Position numbers and translations under genes: made by a program. 64,000 nt of DNA from CAWAND01 sp963727915 (lineage in GTDB: Bacteria > Chloroflexota > Anaerolineae > Anaerolineales > E44-bin32). The DNA lies in NCBI GenBank assembly GCA_963727915.1, contig CAVSID010000001.1, positions 1,054,001-1,118,000 of the forward strand. The letters run 5' to 3'. How positions within the stretch are numbered: position 1 is the first letter of the stretch; each line of letters starts with the position of its first letter. Shown here piece by piece: positions 47,269 to 56,848 of the stretch. The notes below the pieces were generated by a model, which was not told where the DNA came from, did no database searches, and saw nothing but the letters and a program-made list of their open reading frames with translations.

Positions 47269-48867
47269 CTAGGGCCGTCCGGCGTTGGTCAGAAGGATGA
47301 AGTCGCCCTGGGCGATCTGCGTTGGGTTGCTTCCATCGGCTCCAACCGTCCACAAGCTGTCCCCGGCGCAATCGGTGCCGCAGGGGACGGAAAACCCCTG
47401 GAGGAGCAGGCTCTGATCGTTGAGCCATGCGACAACATGGTAAAAGCCGCTGGGAGTGTCCACAATCGCTTGCGACCCGCCGTTCAGGCCATCCGAGACG
47501 GCGACCCATCCTCGCTCTCCGTCGGGGTTACCGGCGGCTGAGGCATAGGCAATCCGGCTCCCGTCCGGGCTAAATCGGGCGCTGCCGAGCAGATAATCCT
47601 GAGCGAGACCGCTGGGCGGCGTGATGGTTGTTGGTTGGCTACCGTCCAAACGCTCGAGCGTGATCTCCCCCTGCGGGCAGTGCGAGGCCACCAAGGTTGC
47701 GTCTGTGGAAAGCGCGTCCAGACAGAGCCCGCTGCTCCCCTGGGGCACAAATTCCACCATGGGAGTCACTTGGCCGTCGCTGGGATTGAGTCGGTACAGG
47801 CTGGAGGCGCCCCCGAAAGGAATGTACCCCCCGATGCCCCACGGTTCGCGGCTAAACAACAGGGATCCCCCATCCGCGCTCCAGCCCTGGACCAGCAGGT
47901 GCGTGGGGAAGGTGGACTGCAGCGTCTCCGAATAGACCGGTCGGATCGATACGCCGTTTGGGTCACTTACGTAGATGGTTGACTTGTCGCCTTCCACCCT
48001 GGGCGCCACCGACCAGGCCAGCATGGGCGGCTGGTCACCATTTCCGGGCCAGACGGCGAGGTTGTGGTCGGGGCTCTCGATGAAATCGACCTGGTACAGA
48101 CCGTCTGGCTTGGTCATCAGGACAGTGGGCATCGGATGGAAGGAATCAAAGGCGTAAGCGTAGATCTGCCCCTGGACCACACCGCCTTCCGGCATCAGCC
48201 CGGTTGTCGGCAGCGCCTTGGCGTCGAGATCAGCGCCGGTGTCGATCACTTGGAGCTGCCCCTGATCGTCCCAGATGGCGGCGTGCACATGCGTCGGGAA
48301 GAATTGTTCGTCCCAGCCAAAGTCGACGTCGGCCATCGATTCCCCGGCGTGCAGGGTAACATCGAAGGCCACCGCGCCCGGCTGGAGCTGTGGATGGGTC
48401 CATTCGCCTGCGGGCAGCAGGTTCTGATTAGCGGCGGATGTCGGGTCGACAGACACACAGTAGGCCCCGGCATCAAGCCCCGAGAAGCCGTAGCTTCCAT
48501 TGGCGTCCGACAGCGAGGTCTGCAGCACGTCTCCACCGGGGCAGGCACCGGCCGCCAGGGAAAGGGTCACACCTGCCAGACCAGGCTCAGATGCTTGGCG
48601 GCTGCCGTCGGCATGGAACCGGCCCAGGGCTGTGTCCTCCTGGACACAGCCCGGCGGCGTCTGTGTCAAAGCAGGCTCGCCGTCGGCGCCCGAGTCACAC
48701 AGATCGTGCCAGACCACCCCTTCGATCGAGGCCAGGGCGAATCCGGCGGGGGTGGCATCGGTGCTTCCCGAATCCCCCGGTGTTGGATTGACAACGGCCG
48801 GGCTCTGGCAGGCTGCCGCCACCAGGATGAACAGCCCGAACAGGGTCGAACGGACTGCGTGTTTCAT
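47269..48867 (-). CDS. Lipoprotein with SdrD/Cna-B-like domain and beta-propeller
   Basis: A 532-residue lipoprotein: signal with lipobox LVAAAC at residue 20, a Pro/Ser/Thr spacer, then a SdrD B/Cna-B-like fold (IEGVVWHDLCDSGADG ... SDANGSYGFSGLDAGAYCVSVDP), and from about residue 220 a TolB/PD40-type beta-propeller with SADGGSLLF and ARFSPDGSRIAYASAAG repeats. ATG 48867 has GGGGAG upstream. Complete frame. Exported; likely binds surface or peptide ligands. It begins a run of four minus-strand lipoproteins. Confidence 0.75.
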   Translation of the reverse strand: MKHAVRSTLFGLFILVAAACQSPAVVNPTPGDSGSTDATPAGFALASIEGVVWHDLCDSGADGEPALTQTPPGCVQEDTALGRFHADGSRQASEPGLAGVTLSLAAGACPGGDVLQTSLSDANGSYGFSGLDAGAYCVSVDPTSAANQNLLPAGEWTHPQLQPGAVAFDVTLHAGESMADVDFGWDEQFFPTHVHAAIWDDQGQLQVIDTGADLDAKALPTTGLMPEGGVVQGQIYAYAFDSFHPMPTVLMTKPDGLYQVDFIESPDHNLAVWPGNGDQPPMLAWSVAPRVEGDKSTIYVSDPNGVSIRPVYSETLQSTFPTHLLVQGWSADGGSLLFSREPWGIGGYIPFGGASSLYRLNPSDGQVTPMVEFVPQGSSGLCLDALSTDATLVASHCPQGEITLERLDGSQPTTITPPSGLAQDYLLGSARFSPDGSRIAYASAAGNPDGERGWVAVSDGLNGGSQAIVDTPSGFYHVVAWLNDQSLLLQGFSVPCGTDCAGDSLWTVGADGSNPTQIAQGDFILLTNAGRP

Positions 48868-49066
48868 TGCGATCTCCCCTTGAAGCCGGCGGTCCCGCCC
48901 GCCTGCCGGCTCAGTGGTTCCGTGTGACGATGTGATGCCGCACCCTAGGCGGGGGTGCGGCATTCGGAGGATCGGATCATAGCATGGACGAAGTAAAATG
49001 TGATCTGTCGTTTGTCACCGGCGATAAGGGACGAACGCGTCTCTGGCGTTGCGGCGGCCCTGCGGG

Positions 49067-50193
49067 TTAGGGGACCCCGTCGCAGGCATGGGGCAGCTGC
49101 CCCGTGGCGTCGGACAGGCTGCTGGCGGTGGCCACTTGTGCCGATTGAATTGCCAGCGGCTGAAAGGGGGGTGTGCCCTGAATGGCGGGCTGCGAAAGAT
49201 GCAGCACGTAGCACCCGGCGAAGAACTGCGTCCCGCTGGTGGTTTCGGCCGCCAGGGCCACCGGAAGCCGGTAGTGGAGCTGCCCGGCGCCAGCGTCGGC
49301 CAACGGCTCGCCCAGGGTGACGGAGACGCTGTCGGTGCTGGCATAACCCGTTTCGAAAGCATTGAAGGTGGGGAGATCGGGCGAGGCCGGCTCCCAATAC
49401 CAATACGCACGAACATACTCCTTGCGGTTGACGGCGTTGAACAGCGAACGGATGACCTGAGTCGGCCCGCTTCGGTCGTCGAGGTAGATGGACGCGTCCA
49501 CGCCGGTGGCCGGCGTGGTGGGCTGGGGGGTGAGCACCGGCGCTGGTCCCGTGGCGATGCCATCGCAGGCGTGCACCAGCAAGCCGGCGGTGTCGGCGCT
49601 GTTGTCCTCGGTTTGCAGCGTGCCGGCGCGGATGGCCAACGGCTGGAAAGGCGGCTCACCTTGAATTGCAGGCTGGCCGAGGTGGAGGGTGTAGCAGCCG
49701 GCAAAGGTCTGTAGATCGCTGGAAGTGGATGTCGACTTCAACACCACCGGGACCGTGTAATAGAGCTGGCCGGCGCCAGCGTCGCCCCCCACCAGACCCA
49801 GGCTGACCTGGACATTGTCGGTGTCCTGGTACCCCTGCTGAAATTGTTCGAAAGATGGCAGATCCTGCGCGCTGTCCTCCCAATAACCATAGGCGCGCAG
49901 ATACTCGTGCCGGTTGATGGCGTTGAACAATGACAGGATGACACCCTGCGGGGTGCTGCGGTCATCGAGATAGCCCGGCAGCGCAGCGCCGAGGGTGGCC
50001 GTGGGGGAGGGGACGTCGATGCGGGCGTGTCGGTAACGGCGGACAGGGGGGTGTCACTGGCAGCCGGGGATACCGGAGCGCTGGTTGGCGCCACCGTGGC
50101 GGTCGCGACGGCACCGGTGCCAAGATTGCAGGCAATTAGACTGCCGGAAAGGGCGAATGAGACAATGAGCATCACCTTGAGTTTTCGAACCAT
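49067..50193 (-). CDS. Lipoprotein with two tandem copies of an unknown domain, frameshifted
   Basis: About 375 residues. Signal with lipobox SGSLIAC near residue 20, then a Thr/Ser/Pro-rich linker. Two copies of a roughly 135-residue domain follow. Both copies contain YLDDRS, then SLFNA-x-NR-x-EY-x-RAY-x-YWE, DAGAGQLxY, FAGCYxLHLxQPAIQG, PPFQPLAI and a closing HACDG. Only one frame change, near 49990 before the first copy. Two conserved Cys per copy (AGCY and HACDG) suggest a disulfide. The domain is not one I recognise. Confidence 0.7.
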
Positions 50194-50356
50194 CGCATCC
50201 TGCCTTGTTTGATAGACCGCCGCTGGTTGCGCATGGAGAGTGGGAACGGATGGGGGCGGCACCGACCCAAAAACCGGGCTCTCCCAGCTGGCTGCGGGGA
50301 TAGGAGCGCCGGTCTGAGGTGAGTCTACCACCTTGAGGAGATTGGAGCGGCGAAGG

Positions 50357-51289
50357 TCAGGGCGGGGTGCCGTTTTCCTGCGTGAGAACGCGGAGGCCGA
50401 TATGGTGATCTTGGTATTCGGGTGGATCCTCAAAGTGACGGTAGGCTGCCCGGGCGACGTAAGGCACGCTCCCCCACCAGCCGCCCTTCTCCACCTTGCG
50501 GAAACCGCGCTCTGGTCCAGGCGGGTCTTGCACCGGGCTGTTTTCGTAGTAATGGACATCCAACCAATCGGCCACCCATTCCATCAGGTTGCCGCTCATG
50601 TCGTGGGCGCCCACCCAACTGGCGCCCGTGGGGAAGCTGCCGACCGCCATGCTTCCCTGGCTGTCGACGACATTCGCCCGAGTTGCATCCCATGCGTTCC
50701 CCCAAGGGTAGACCAGGGAATCCGGTCCGCGGGCGGCGTACTCCCACTCGGCTTCTGTCGGCAGGCGGCCCCCACGCCAACGGGCGTAGGCGTCGGCTTC
50801 GAACCAGGTGACGCAGGCCCGAGGCTGATCCGGGGCAGTGCCCTCACACTCCCGGGGCGGTGGGACGATCTGGTGCGTCAGCCAGTCCCAGCCTTCAGCT
50901 GACCAATAGGCTTCGTCAGAGTAACCGCCTGCATCGACAAACGCCTGAAACGCTGCGTTGGTCACTTCGAACTTGTCCAACCAGAAACCAGAAGTGATCT
51001 CGACCCGGTGCTGCGGGGCCTCGCTGGCCGGCTCGCGGTCAGCCCAGGGCGGTACGGCCAGTCCTTCGGCGCCGTCGCTACCCATCATGAACGACCCCGC
51101 CGGCACCCAGACCTGCTCGATGCCGCGGGCATCGCTGCGTGTCTCGCCCAGTGCGTGGCGCGGCGTGGCAGATGGCGTTGGCGGCATCGGCATCTCCGAT
51201 TTGGTCGGGGTTGCGGGAGCAGATTGTGTCTGGCAGGCCGCAATCAACAAAAGCCCGAGGGCGGCGAATGCGGCCGGGCGAATTCTCAT
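50357..51289 (-). CDS. SUMF1/FGE-like lipoprotein
   Basis: A 310-residue lipoprotein (lipobox LLIAAC at residue 19) with a formylglycine-generating-enzyme-like domain. Typical motifs: VPAGSFMMGSD, RVEITSGFWLDKFEVTNAAFQAFVD, WFEADAYARWRGGRLPTEAEWEYAARG, YPWGN, MSGNLMEWVADW and EKGGWWGSVPYVARAAYR. The two active-site cysteines of true FGE, expected in the last motif, are absent, so sulfatase activation is unlikely. Complete frame. Many such exported proteins are of unknown role; ligand binding is possible. Confidence 0.85.
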   Translation of the reverse strand: MRIRPAAFAALGLLLIAACQTQSAPATPTKSEMPMPPTPSATPRHALGETRSDARGIEQVWVPAGSFMMGSDGAEGLAVPPWADREPASEAPQHRVEITSGFWLDKFEVTNAAFQAFVDAGGYSDEAYWSAEGWDWLTHQIVPPPRECEGTAPDQPRACVTWFEADAYARWRGGRLPTEAEWEYAARGPDSLVYPWGNAWDATRANVVDSQGSMAVGSFPTGASWVGAHDMSGNLMEWVADWLDVHYYENSPVQDPPGPERGFRKVEKGGWWGSVPYVARAAYRHFEDPPEYQDHHIGLRVLTQENGTPP

Positions 51290-51385
51290 TTCGCGCGATC
51301 CCTTGTAGGTGGCCAGAAGTCAACCATACGGAATACGCATCTGCGTTCCCAGCGGTTCATCGCCTTCGATGGAAAGTAGGGGGGC

Positions 51386-51838
51386 CTAGTCCATCGCAGC
51401 GCCAGAGGCGGGCGAGAATTCGCGCCATACAAATACCAGTGGCAGGGCCAGGACCGCCAGGACGGCGGTGTTGAAGGCAACATTGAAGCTCACGCCCCAG
51501 GCAAGGGACGCCCCGGTGTCGAGGGCGTACCAGGTGATCAAGACGGCTGCCAGACTGTTCCTGACCCGGACCTGGTGGCGCTCAAATGCTACATGGGCCA
51601 CCAGCGACACGAGCAAGCCCAGTCCGGCTATGGTGGCGCCCCAGGTGGCATAGATCCAGTTTCTGAATGCAACCGCCGCTGGAGGGACGGGGTCCCCGTG
51701 CCAAAAAACCGGATCGATGCGCTGGTTGAACGGCTCGAAGGCCGGGGTCGAACTGGCCAAGGTCATCATCAGCCCAAACAAAGCCATTCCCACCGCCGCA
51801 ACTATCAGCCAACCCCGCCAGAACCGAAAGTGATCCAT
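51386..51838 (-). CDS. Small four-helix membrane protein
   Basis: A 150-residue protein with four helices: GWLIVAAVGMALFGLMMTL, FRNWIYATWGATIAGLGLLVSLVAHV, RNSLAAVLITWYALDTGASLAWG and VAFNTAVLAVLALPLVFVW. No family recognised. ATG 51838 has AGGAG upstream on its own strand. A Rex/CRP-type palindrome lies 91 nt upstream. Complete frame. Confidence 0.6.
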   Translation of the reverse strand: MDHFRFWRGWLIVAAVGMALFGLMMTLASSTPAFEPFNQRIDPVFWHGDPVPPAAVAFRNWIYATWGATIAGLGLLVSLVAHVAFERHQVRVRNSLAAVLITWYALDTGASLAWGVSFNVAFNTAVLAVLALPLVFVWREFSPASGAAMD

Positions 51839-51928
51839 GTTGCTCCCTTTCTCCTGATTTGGGCGCAGACGTGATGCCCAAGGCAGGACCTCATACCACC
51901 CAATGGCTGAGGCGGCGCTCATTCCTAT

Positions 51929-51946
51929 TTGTGAAACTCATCACAA
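51929..51946. promoter_or_regulatory. Rex/CRP-type palindrome, copy 7
   Basis: TTGTGAA-ACTC-ATCACAA, 91 nt upstream of the minus-strand four-helix membrane-protein gene. The rest of the 372-bp gap 51839-52210 shows no gene. Confidence 0.55.
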
Positions 51947-52210
51947 TCAACGGTCAGCGGCCCCGCCCGGATTCCGCAGCGCGCCTGGCGCCGTCTTCCG
52001 ATCCCTGATTGGCCGGCTGAAATCTGGCCCACGCGGCACATGCTGGGTCAAAGTGTTGATTTGAAGCCCCCGGTCCCTTCAAGCGGGCGGAGGGGCTGCC
52101 TTCGGCATGCGCATTCTTCAGCCTGCTGGGGGGGCCAGTCGAGATGACATGGCCGAGACGGATGATAGGTCCCCCTGCCTGAATGGTCGGACTCTCCGGC
52201 TGTCCGCAGC

Positions 52211-53053
52211 CTAGGGGGTGAAATCGAGGCTGTGCTCGGCGCAGTACACAGCCCGCTGGATCACAGCGCACACTTGCAGAGTGGCGTGCATTGTGTGGCC
52301 GCTGGGATCGTAGGTGAATGCAACAGCCTGGGTGTATGCCGTGCCTCCAGGGTCGACCCAAATGCGCTCCTCCGGTGGAAAGCAGCCACTGCGCCGATCA
52401 TAGCCCGCGAAAGCCGACGTGACGGAGGTGCCCGTCACCTCATCCACAGCGGTCACGATGACGCTCTTCAAGGTTCGATTGCCCGTGTTGACAATCTGGA
52501 ATTCCGGAGTCCATCCTCCGCAGTCCTGCAGAGAAACGTAGCTGGCGCTGAATTCAATCGAGGGCGCGGGCGTTGGGCCGGGTGTGCTGAGTGGCAGCTG
52601 CGAGAGATCGCCGCCGACCTCCGCTTCGGTCAGCCAAATCCAACAGGTCTGGCCGTTCGATTCGGGGCCATTCACAAGGACGTAGTCAGGATGTGTGCTC
52701 CGACCGATGATCTCCAGAATAGTGCCTGGGGCCAAACGATATACAGCCTGATACGTCGAGTCTGGCCCGGCGAGGCAACTGGTCTCGTGCAAGATGTGAA
52801 GCTGCGGCACCCCGGGCGTAGGTGTATCGCTTGGAATCTGGGGTGGGGCGACGGTGGCGGTTGACTTGGAAACTACCGACGGGGAAACGGTGCTGGCCGT
52901 CAACTGCGCCTCAGACGCCAGGGGTTGCACCGTCACGGTGCTCTCCCGGTCCGGCTTGCTGGCTGCGCCGGAGAGGCCAGCTGGACCACAAGCGGAGAGA
53001 AACAGCACGGCGAGCACCGAAAGGGCGACGGAGCGCAAGGGGTGGGTAGGCAT
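52211..53053 (-). CDS. Lipoprotein with SH3-like and C-terminal beta-sandwich domain
   Basis: A 280-residue lipoprotein (lipobox LFLSAC at residue 22) with a Ser/Thr/Pro linker to residue 85. Residues 85-150 have the bacterial SH3 pattern: CLAGPDSTYQAVYRLAPGTILEIIGRS, ending with CWIWLTEAEVGGD. Residues 165-280 resemble a beta-sandwich of the CARDB/Ig-like type with TPEFQIVNTGNRTLKSVIV. Cell-wall or surface ligand binding is inferred. Complete frame. Confidence 0.75.
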   Translation of the reverse strand: MPTHPLRSVALSVLAVLFLSACGPAGLSGAASKPDRESTVTVQPLASEAQLTASTVSPSVVSKSTATVAPPQIPSDTPTPGVPQLHILHETSCLAGPDSTYQAVYRLAPGTILEIIGRSTHPDYVLVNGPESNGQTCWIWLTEAEVGGDLSQLPLSTPGPTPAPSIEFSASYVSLQDCGGWTPEFQIVNTGNRTLKSVIVTAVDEVTGTSVTSAFAGYDRRSGCFPPEERIWVDPGGTAYTQAVAFTYDPSGHTMHATLQVCAVIQRAVYCAEHSLDFTP

Positions 53054-53282
53054 GTCGACGCCTCAACTCATGTCCGGGAAGAGGAAAAGGGCTCTCCCCA
53101 ATTGTACGTGAAGCCCAGGCGCCGAACAACGAGGATCGCCGTCTGGGAGCTGCAGATCTCAGCCAGCCGCTCACGCTGAAGGTCACCAATGGTGTCCGAC
53201 GCCAGCCACGACAGACGTCGGCCGAGGTAGACTGGATCTGACCAAGACAACGATATCCTGGTCTGGACTGCGAGGCGGAAGC

Positions 53283-54095
53283 ATGACCAGCATTGTCATC
53301 ACGGGCAGCACACGCGGTATCGGATTCAGCTTGGCCAGGGCCTTCCTGGAGCGAGGCTGCTCAGTGATGCTGAACGGGCGCTCACCATCAGGCGTCGAAT
53401 TGGCCCTGGCGTCACTGACGGTTGGGTCGCAGGCGGAGCGAGTAGCGGGCCATGCCGCGGACGTGACCGACTACGGCCAGGTGCAGGGACTGTGGGACGC
53501 GGCGCGGGAGCATTTCGGCCGGGTCGACATCTGGATCAACAATGCCGGCCTGGGGCACCGCCCCACCGTCCCATGGGAGCAGCCGCCGGAGGTCGTCCAA
53601 ACCGTCGTTGCGACCAACCTGCTCGGGGCGATGTACGGTTCGATGGTGGCGCTGAAGGGAATGCTGGGCCAAGGCGCAGGTGAGATCTACAACGTGGAAG
53701 GCATGGGCAGCGACGGGCGGCGGCACGACGGGTTGATCTTCTACGGGACAACCAAGTATGGTCTGCGCTACTTCAACCAGGCCCTCGCCGAGGAGACCAG
53801 CGGCACGCCGGTTCGTGTGGGGGCCCTTCAGCCAGGCATGATCCTGACCGACCTCGTGGTGGGACAGTACCGGGGCCGGCCGGAGGCGTGGGATCAGGTG
53901 AAGTCGGTGTTCAACATCATCGCCGACCGCGCCGAGACCGTGGCGCCGTGGCTGGCAGACAGGGTCCTGGCCAACGACAAGACCGGGGTGCGGATCACCT
54001 GGCTAACGCGGCCCAAGCTCATGTGGCGCTTCCTGACAGCGCCCTTCATTAAGCGTCACGTAATTGACGGGATTGACCCCGGACCCGCGGACTGA
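53283..54095 (+). CDS. SDR-family oxidoreductase resembling chlorophyll(ide) b reductase NYC1/NOL
   Basis: A 270-residue SDR. Cofactor motif TGSTRGIG, then DIWINNAGLG, catalytic Tyr and Lys in FYGTTKYGLRYFNQAL, and PGMILTDL. Instead of the usual ...VSS, the region reads IYNVEGMGSDGRRHDG, like the FNIDGAGSxG pattern of plant NYC1/NOL enzymes that reduce the formyl group of chlorophyll b. No photosynthesis gene is seen here, so the similarity more likely marks a subfamily than a substrate. The gene stands alone between divergent neighbours. Complete frame. Confidence 0.75.
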   Translation: MTSIVITGSTRGIGFSLARAFLERGCSVMLNGRSPSGVELALASLTVGSQAERVAGHAADVTDYGQVQGLWDAAREHFGRVDIWINNAGLGHRPTVPWEQPPEVVQTVVATNLLGAMYGSMVALKGMLGQGAGEIYNVEGMGSDGRRHDGLIFYGTTKYGLRYFNQALAEETSGTPVRVGALQPGMILTDLVVGQYRGRPEAWDQVKSVFNIIADRAETVAPWLADRVLANDKTGVRITWLTRPKLMWRFLTAPFIKRHVIDGIDPGPAD

Positions 54096-54133
54096 TCCCA
54101 ACGCTGGGAAGGTGCTAGGCAGCGGGGTCTAAC

Positions 54134-54169
54134 TGTCAGGTGAGAGCGATTTGGGCTCTTGACCTGACA
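54134..54169. repeat. Inverted repeat upstream of GT39-like gene
   Basis: TGTCAGGT (54134) pairs with ACCTGACA (54162-54169) and AGAGC pairs with GCTCT inside it, with small internal mismatches and loop GATTTGG. No T-run follows. The remaining 54096-54362 shows no gene. It could be an operator or RNA structure in the leader of the next gene. Confidence 0.45.
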
Positions 54170-54362
54170 TATGGGACACGACCTCTCTGGGCCCGCGCCG
54201 GGGATTGCAGCAGGATGGATCCCTCTCGCTTGCGGGGTCGTAACAGAGCACAGGCGGGTCTGGCGGGTGGCGATCTCGGGTAGACTGGGACCCTTGGATT
54301 GGCCTGAGATTGCGACGCGTCGGCGCACTCAAGTTCGTGCGTCAAGGCGGAGTTGGTTTGGC

Positions 54363-56269
54363 ATGACAGCTTCCAACAACAGTCGAGAGCGGCTTGGCTG
54401 GCTAACTCCGGGGCAGTGGCTCTTCGTTGGGCTGCTCGGTATGGCGATGCTTGGAAGCGCCATCCTGCGTCATTACGGGGAAGGTGTGGACGAATGGCAC
54501 AACGCCTTTTTTGGCTGGGCCTTCGTCCATGCCTACGAGAACTACAACCTGCTGACCAATCCCGGCATCGACTACTTCAACGGCCCGTTCTTCATGATGG
54601 TCTGGGTGGTGGCCTCGCAAGCACTGCACTGGGCGATCCCTTCCTGGATGCTGGTGGATGGCCGCCATTTCACGACCTTCCTGACCTTCCTGGCGGGAGT
54701 GTGGTTCTTCTATCGGCTGTGCCTGCGGTTCATTCCGCCCCGCATGGCACTGCTCACAACGGTCCTGTTTGCTTCCCAGCCGGTTCTCTTCGGCCATGCC
54801 TTCATCAACCAGAAGGACACGCCGTTGATGGTCTTTTTTTTGGCATCGGTCGTCGTTGGTTGGTCGGCGGCCGACCGCCTGATGTCGGTGCCGCACCGCG
54901 GGATGATGGCCGCAGCGCCGCCGAGGATTGGCGCGCCCTCAGTCCAGGTGCACGTATCATCCTATCGCTGGGCATCACTGCGGGAACGGCGCTCTTGCTC
55001 GATCTCTGGGTCTTTCACGGACTGCTGTACCTGGGTGAAAGCGTCATCCGAAGTGCATACCAGGGGGAATCGCTGCCCGTGATCAACCAAATCTTCGAGC
55101 GCGTGGCGACGGACGCCTACAAGACGCCGGTGGTGCTGTATATTGGAAAACTCGACCGGGCAGCGATTTGGCTCCGCCTACTAGTCTCGGCGGCAGTGCT
55201 TGGTGGCGCCGGGTGGGGATGCGTCGTGGGGTTCCCTCGCTCGGCCGGCGGAAGGCTCCTGACCTGGACGCGGAGATGGGGTCCCCTGATCCTGGCCGGG
55301 GTCATCGTCGGCACCACCACATCCATCCGCATCGTTGGGCCCCTGGCCGGGGCATTGGTTGTCTTCATCCTGCTGGGGAAGCTGGGGCGGGGCGGCCTTG
55401 CCCCGTCACTGGCTTTGGGCCTGGCCGCTCTGCTGACGACCTATCTCACCTGGCCTGCGCTCTGGGGGGATCCGGTGGGTCAATTCCTCAGCCATGCCGG
55501 TCAGACGGCCGGATTCACGTCGTTCAGCGTGCTGTATGCCGGGAACCGCTACGAGTTCCACCAATCTGCCCTGGCACTACCTGCCGTGGTTGCTGTTGAT
55601 CCAGTTGACCTTGCCAGCGGTCGCAGCGATCGTGCTGGGCGACGGCCCATGCCGCACGCCGTGCGCTGCGCCAGCGCCCCGATCGGCTCGGGCTTCTCGT
55701 ACTAGGCGTGTGGGCCGGGGTGCCGGCGGTGGCGGTGATGCTGGGATGGGTGTCCGTCTACAATAATTTTCGGCATGTGCTGTTCATCCTTCCGCCCTTG
55801 TTCGTCGTCGCCGGGATGGGACTGCAAGGGGTGTTTCGGATCCCTCTCCAGCGCCACCTGAAGATTGCCTTGGCCATACTCGTGGTGCTGCCGGGTTTGG
55901 TGGGGATCGTGCGCCTGCACCCTTATGAGTACATCTACTACAACGCGTTGGTCGGTGGTGTGGATGGTGCAGCCGGCCGATACGAACTGGACTATTGGTG
56001 CACATCACTCCGGGAAGCGATGACCTACATCGATGACCAGGCGCCCTCTCGGCGCCGAGATTGCTGTGACCGGGGCACTGACCAATGCGACGCCGTTCGC
56101 CCGGGATGACCTCACGCTTACTTTGGACCGATCAGGCAAGACGACGCCGGATCTGGGATTGATGTGCCAACGTGGCGATGTCGGCCGTTTCTTCCCCGGT
56201 CTCCACGATGTTTTCGCAGTGCATAGGGGAAAAGCCATCTTGGCCTTGGTCAAGGGCCCGGGTGGGTGA
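54363..56269 (+). CDS. GT39-like membrane glycosyltransferase, frameshifted
   Basis: About 635 residues with ten or more hydrophobic helices. The first outer loop has YGEGVDEWHNAFF, matching the acidic DE pair of the PMT/GT39-ArnT clan. Other typical stretches are FINQKDTPLMVFFLASVVV and the C-terminal NFRHVLFILPPLFVVAG, then PYEYIYYNALVGG. Breaks near 54935, 55585, 55650 and 56045. The enzymes transfer sugars from lipid carriers to proteins or lipids outside the cell. Start ATG 54363; the last part is a soluble outer domain. Confidence 0.72.
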
Positions 56270-56297
56270 GGCCGTCGAGGCGTGGGCCGGGTTGCGA

Positions 56298-56813
56298 TCA
56301 GCTGGTGATTGTCGGGTCCCAGCTGAGCAGCATCACCAGCGATTCACCGCGCCTGTCGACAACTCGAAACCCCGTCCGGCGATAAAGGCGTCGCGCCGGA
56401 TTGGCTTGTGAAACACTCAAAGAGAGACCGTCCGCCCGAGTTCTGGCTTGGGCGACCGTGCGTGTAATAAGGGCTGTCCCGAGGCCCTGCCCTCTGACAT
56501 CGGGAAGCAATGCCACTGAGAGCTCGGGAATCGCGGCGGAGACGTATCCATATCCAGGGGCGGTATCCGGGAAGAACCGCGCCCAGGCCGCGCCGACCGC
56601 CCGGCCGCCCACGCGCAGCAAATTGCCGAAATCATCGGGGCGCATCCAGCCATCGACATAGGCGGCCAGCGGTGGCGATTTCACCGACGCGACTGACGGC
56701 GTCGGTTCTCCCGGTGGCGTGAATACCGCCAATCGGAGCATCTCCCACAGAAAGTCTTCATCATCGGCACGCAGCGGGCGGAAGTTGGCGGTTTCGACGA
56801 GCGAATGTGGCAT
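56298..56813 (-). CDS. GNAT-family N-acetyltransferase
   Basis: A 171-residue acetyltransferase. ELSVALLPDVRGQGLGTALITRTVAQARTRAD holds the acetyl-CoA loop R-G-Q-G-L-G, and LSLSVSQANPARRLYRRTGFRVV is the typical last part. As sequenced, the frame continues from the deaminase upstream, but a stop in the next frame and ATG 56813 suggest two genes 35 bp apart. Confidence 0.78.
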   Translation of the reverse strand: MPHSLVETANFRPLRADDEDFLWEMLRLAVFTPPGEPTPSVASVKSPPLAAYVDGWMRPDDFGNLLRVGGRAVGAAWARFFPDTAPGYGYVSAAIPELSVALLPDVRGQGLGTALITRTVAQARTRADGLSLSVSQANPARRLYRRTGFRVVDRRGESLVMLLSWDPTITS

Positions 56814-56848
56814 GCTGGGCTCGTTCCAATGGGTGGAAATCGCGAGCG

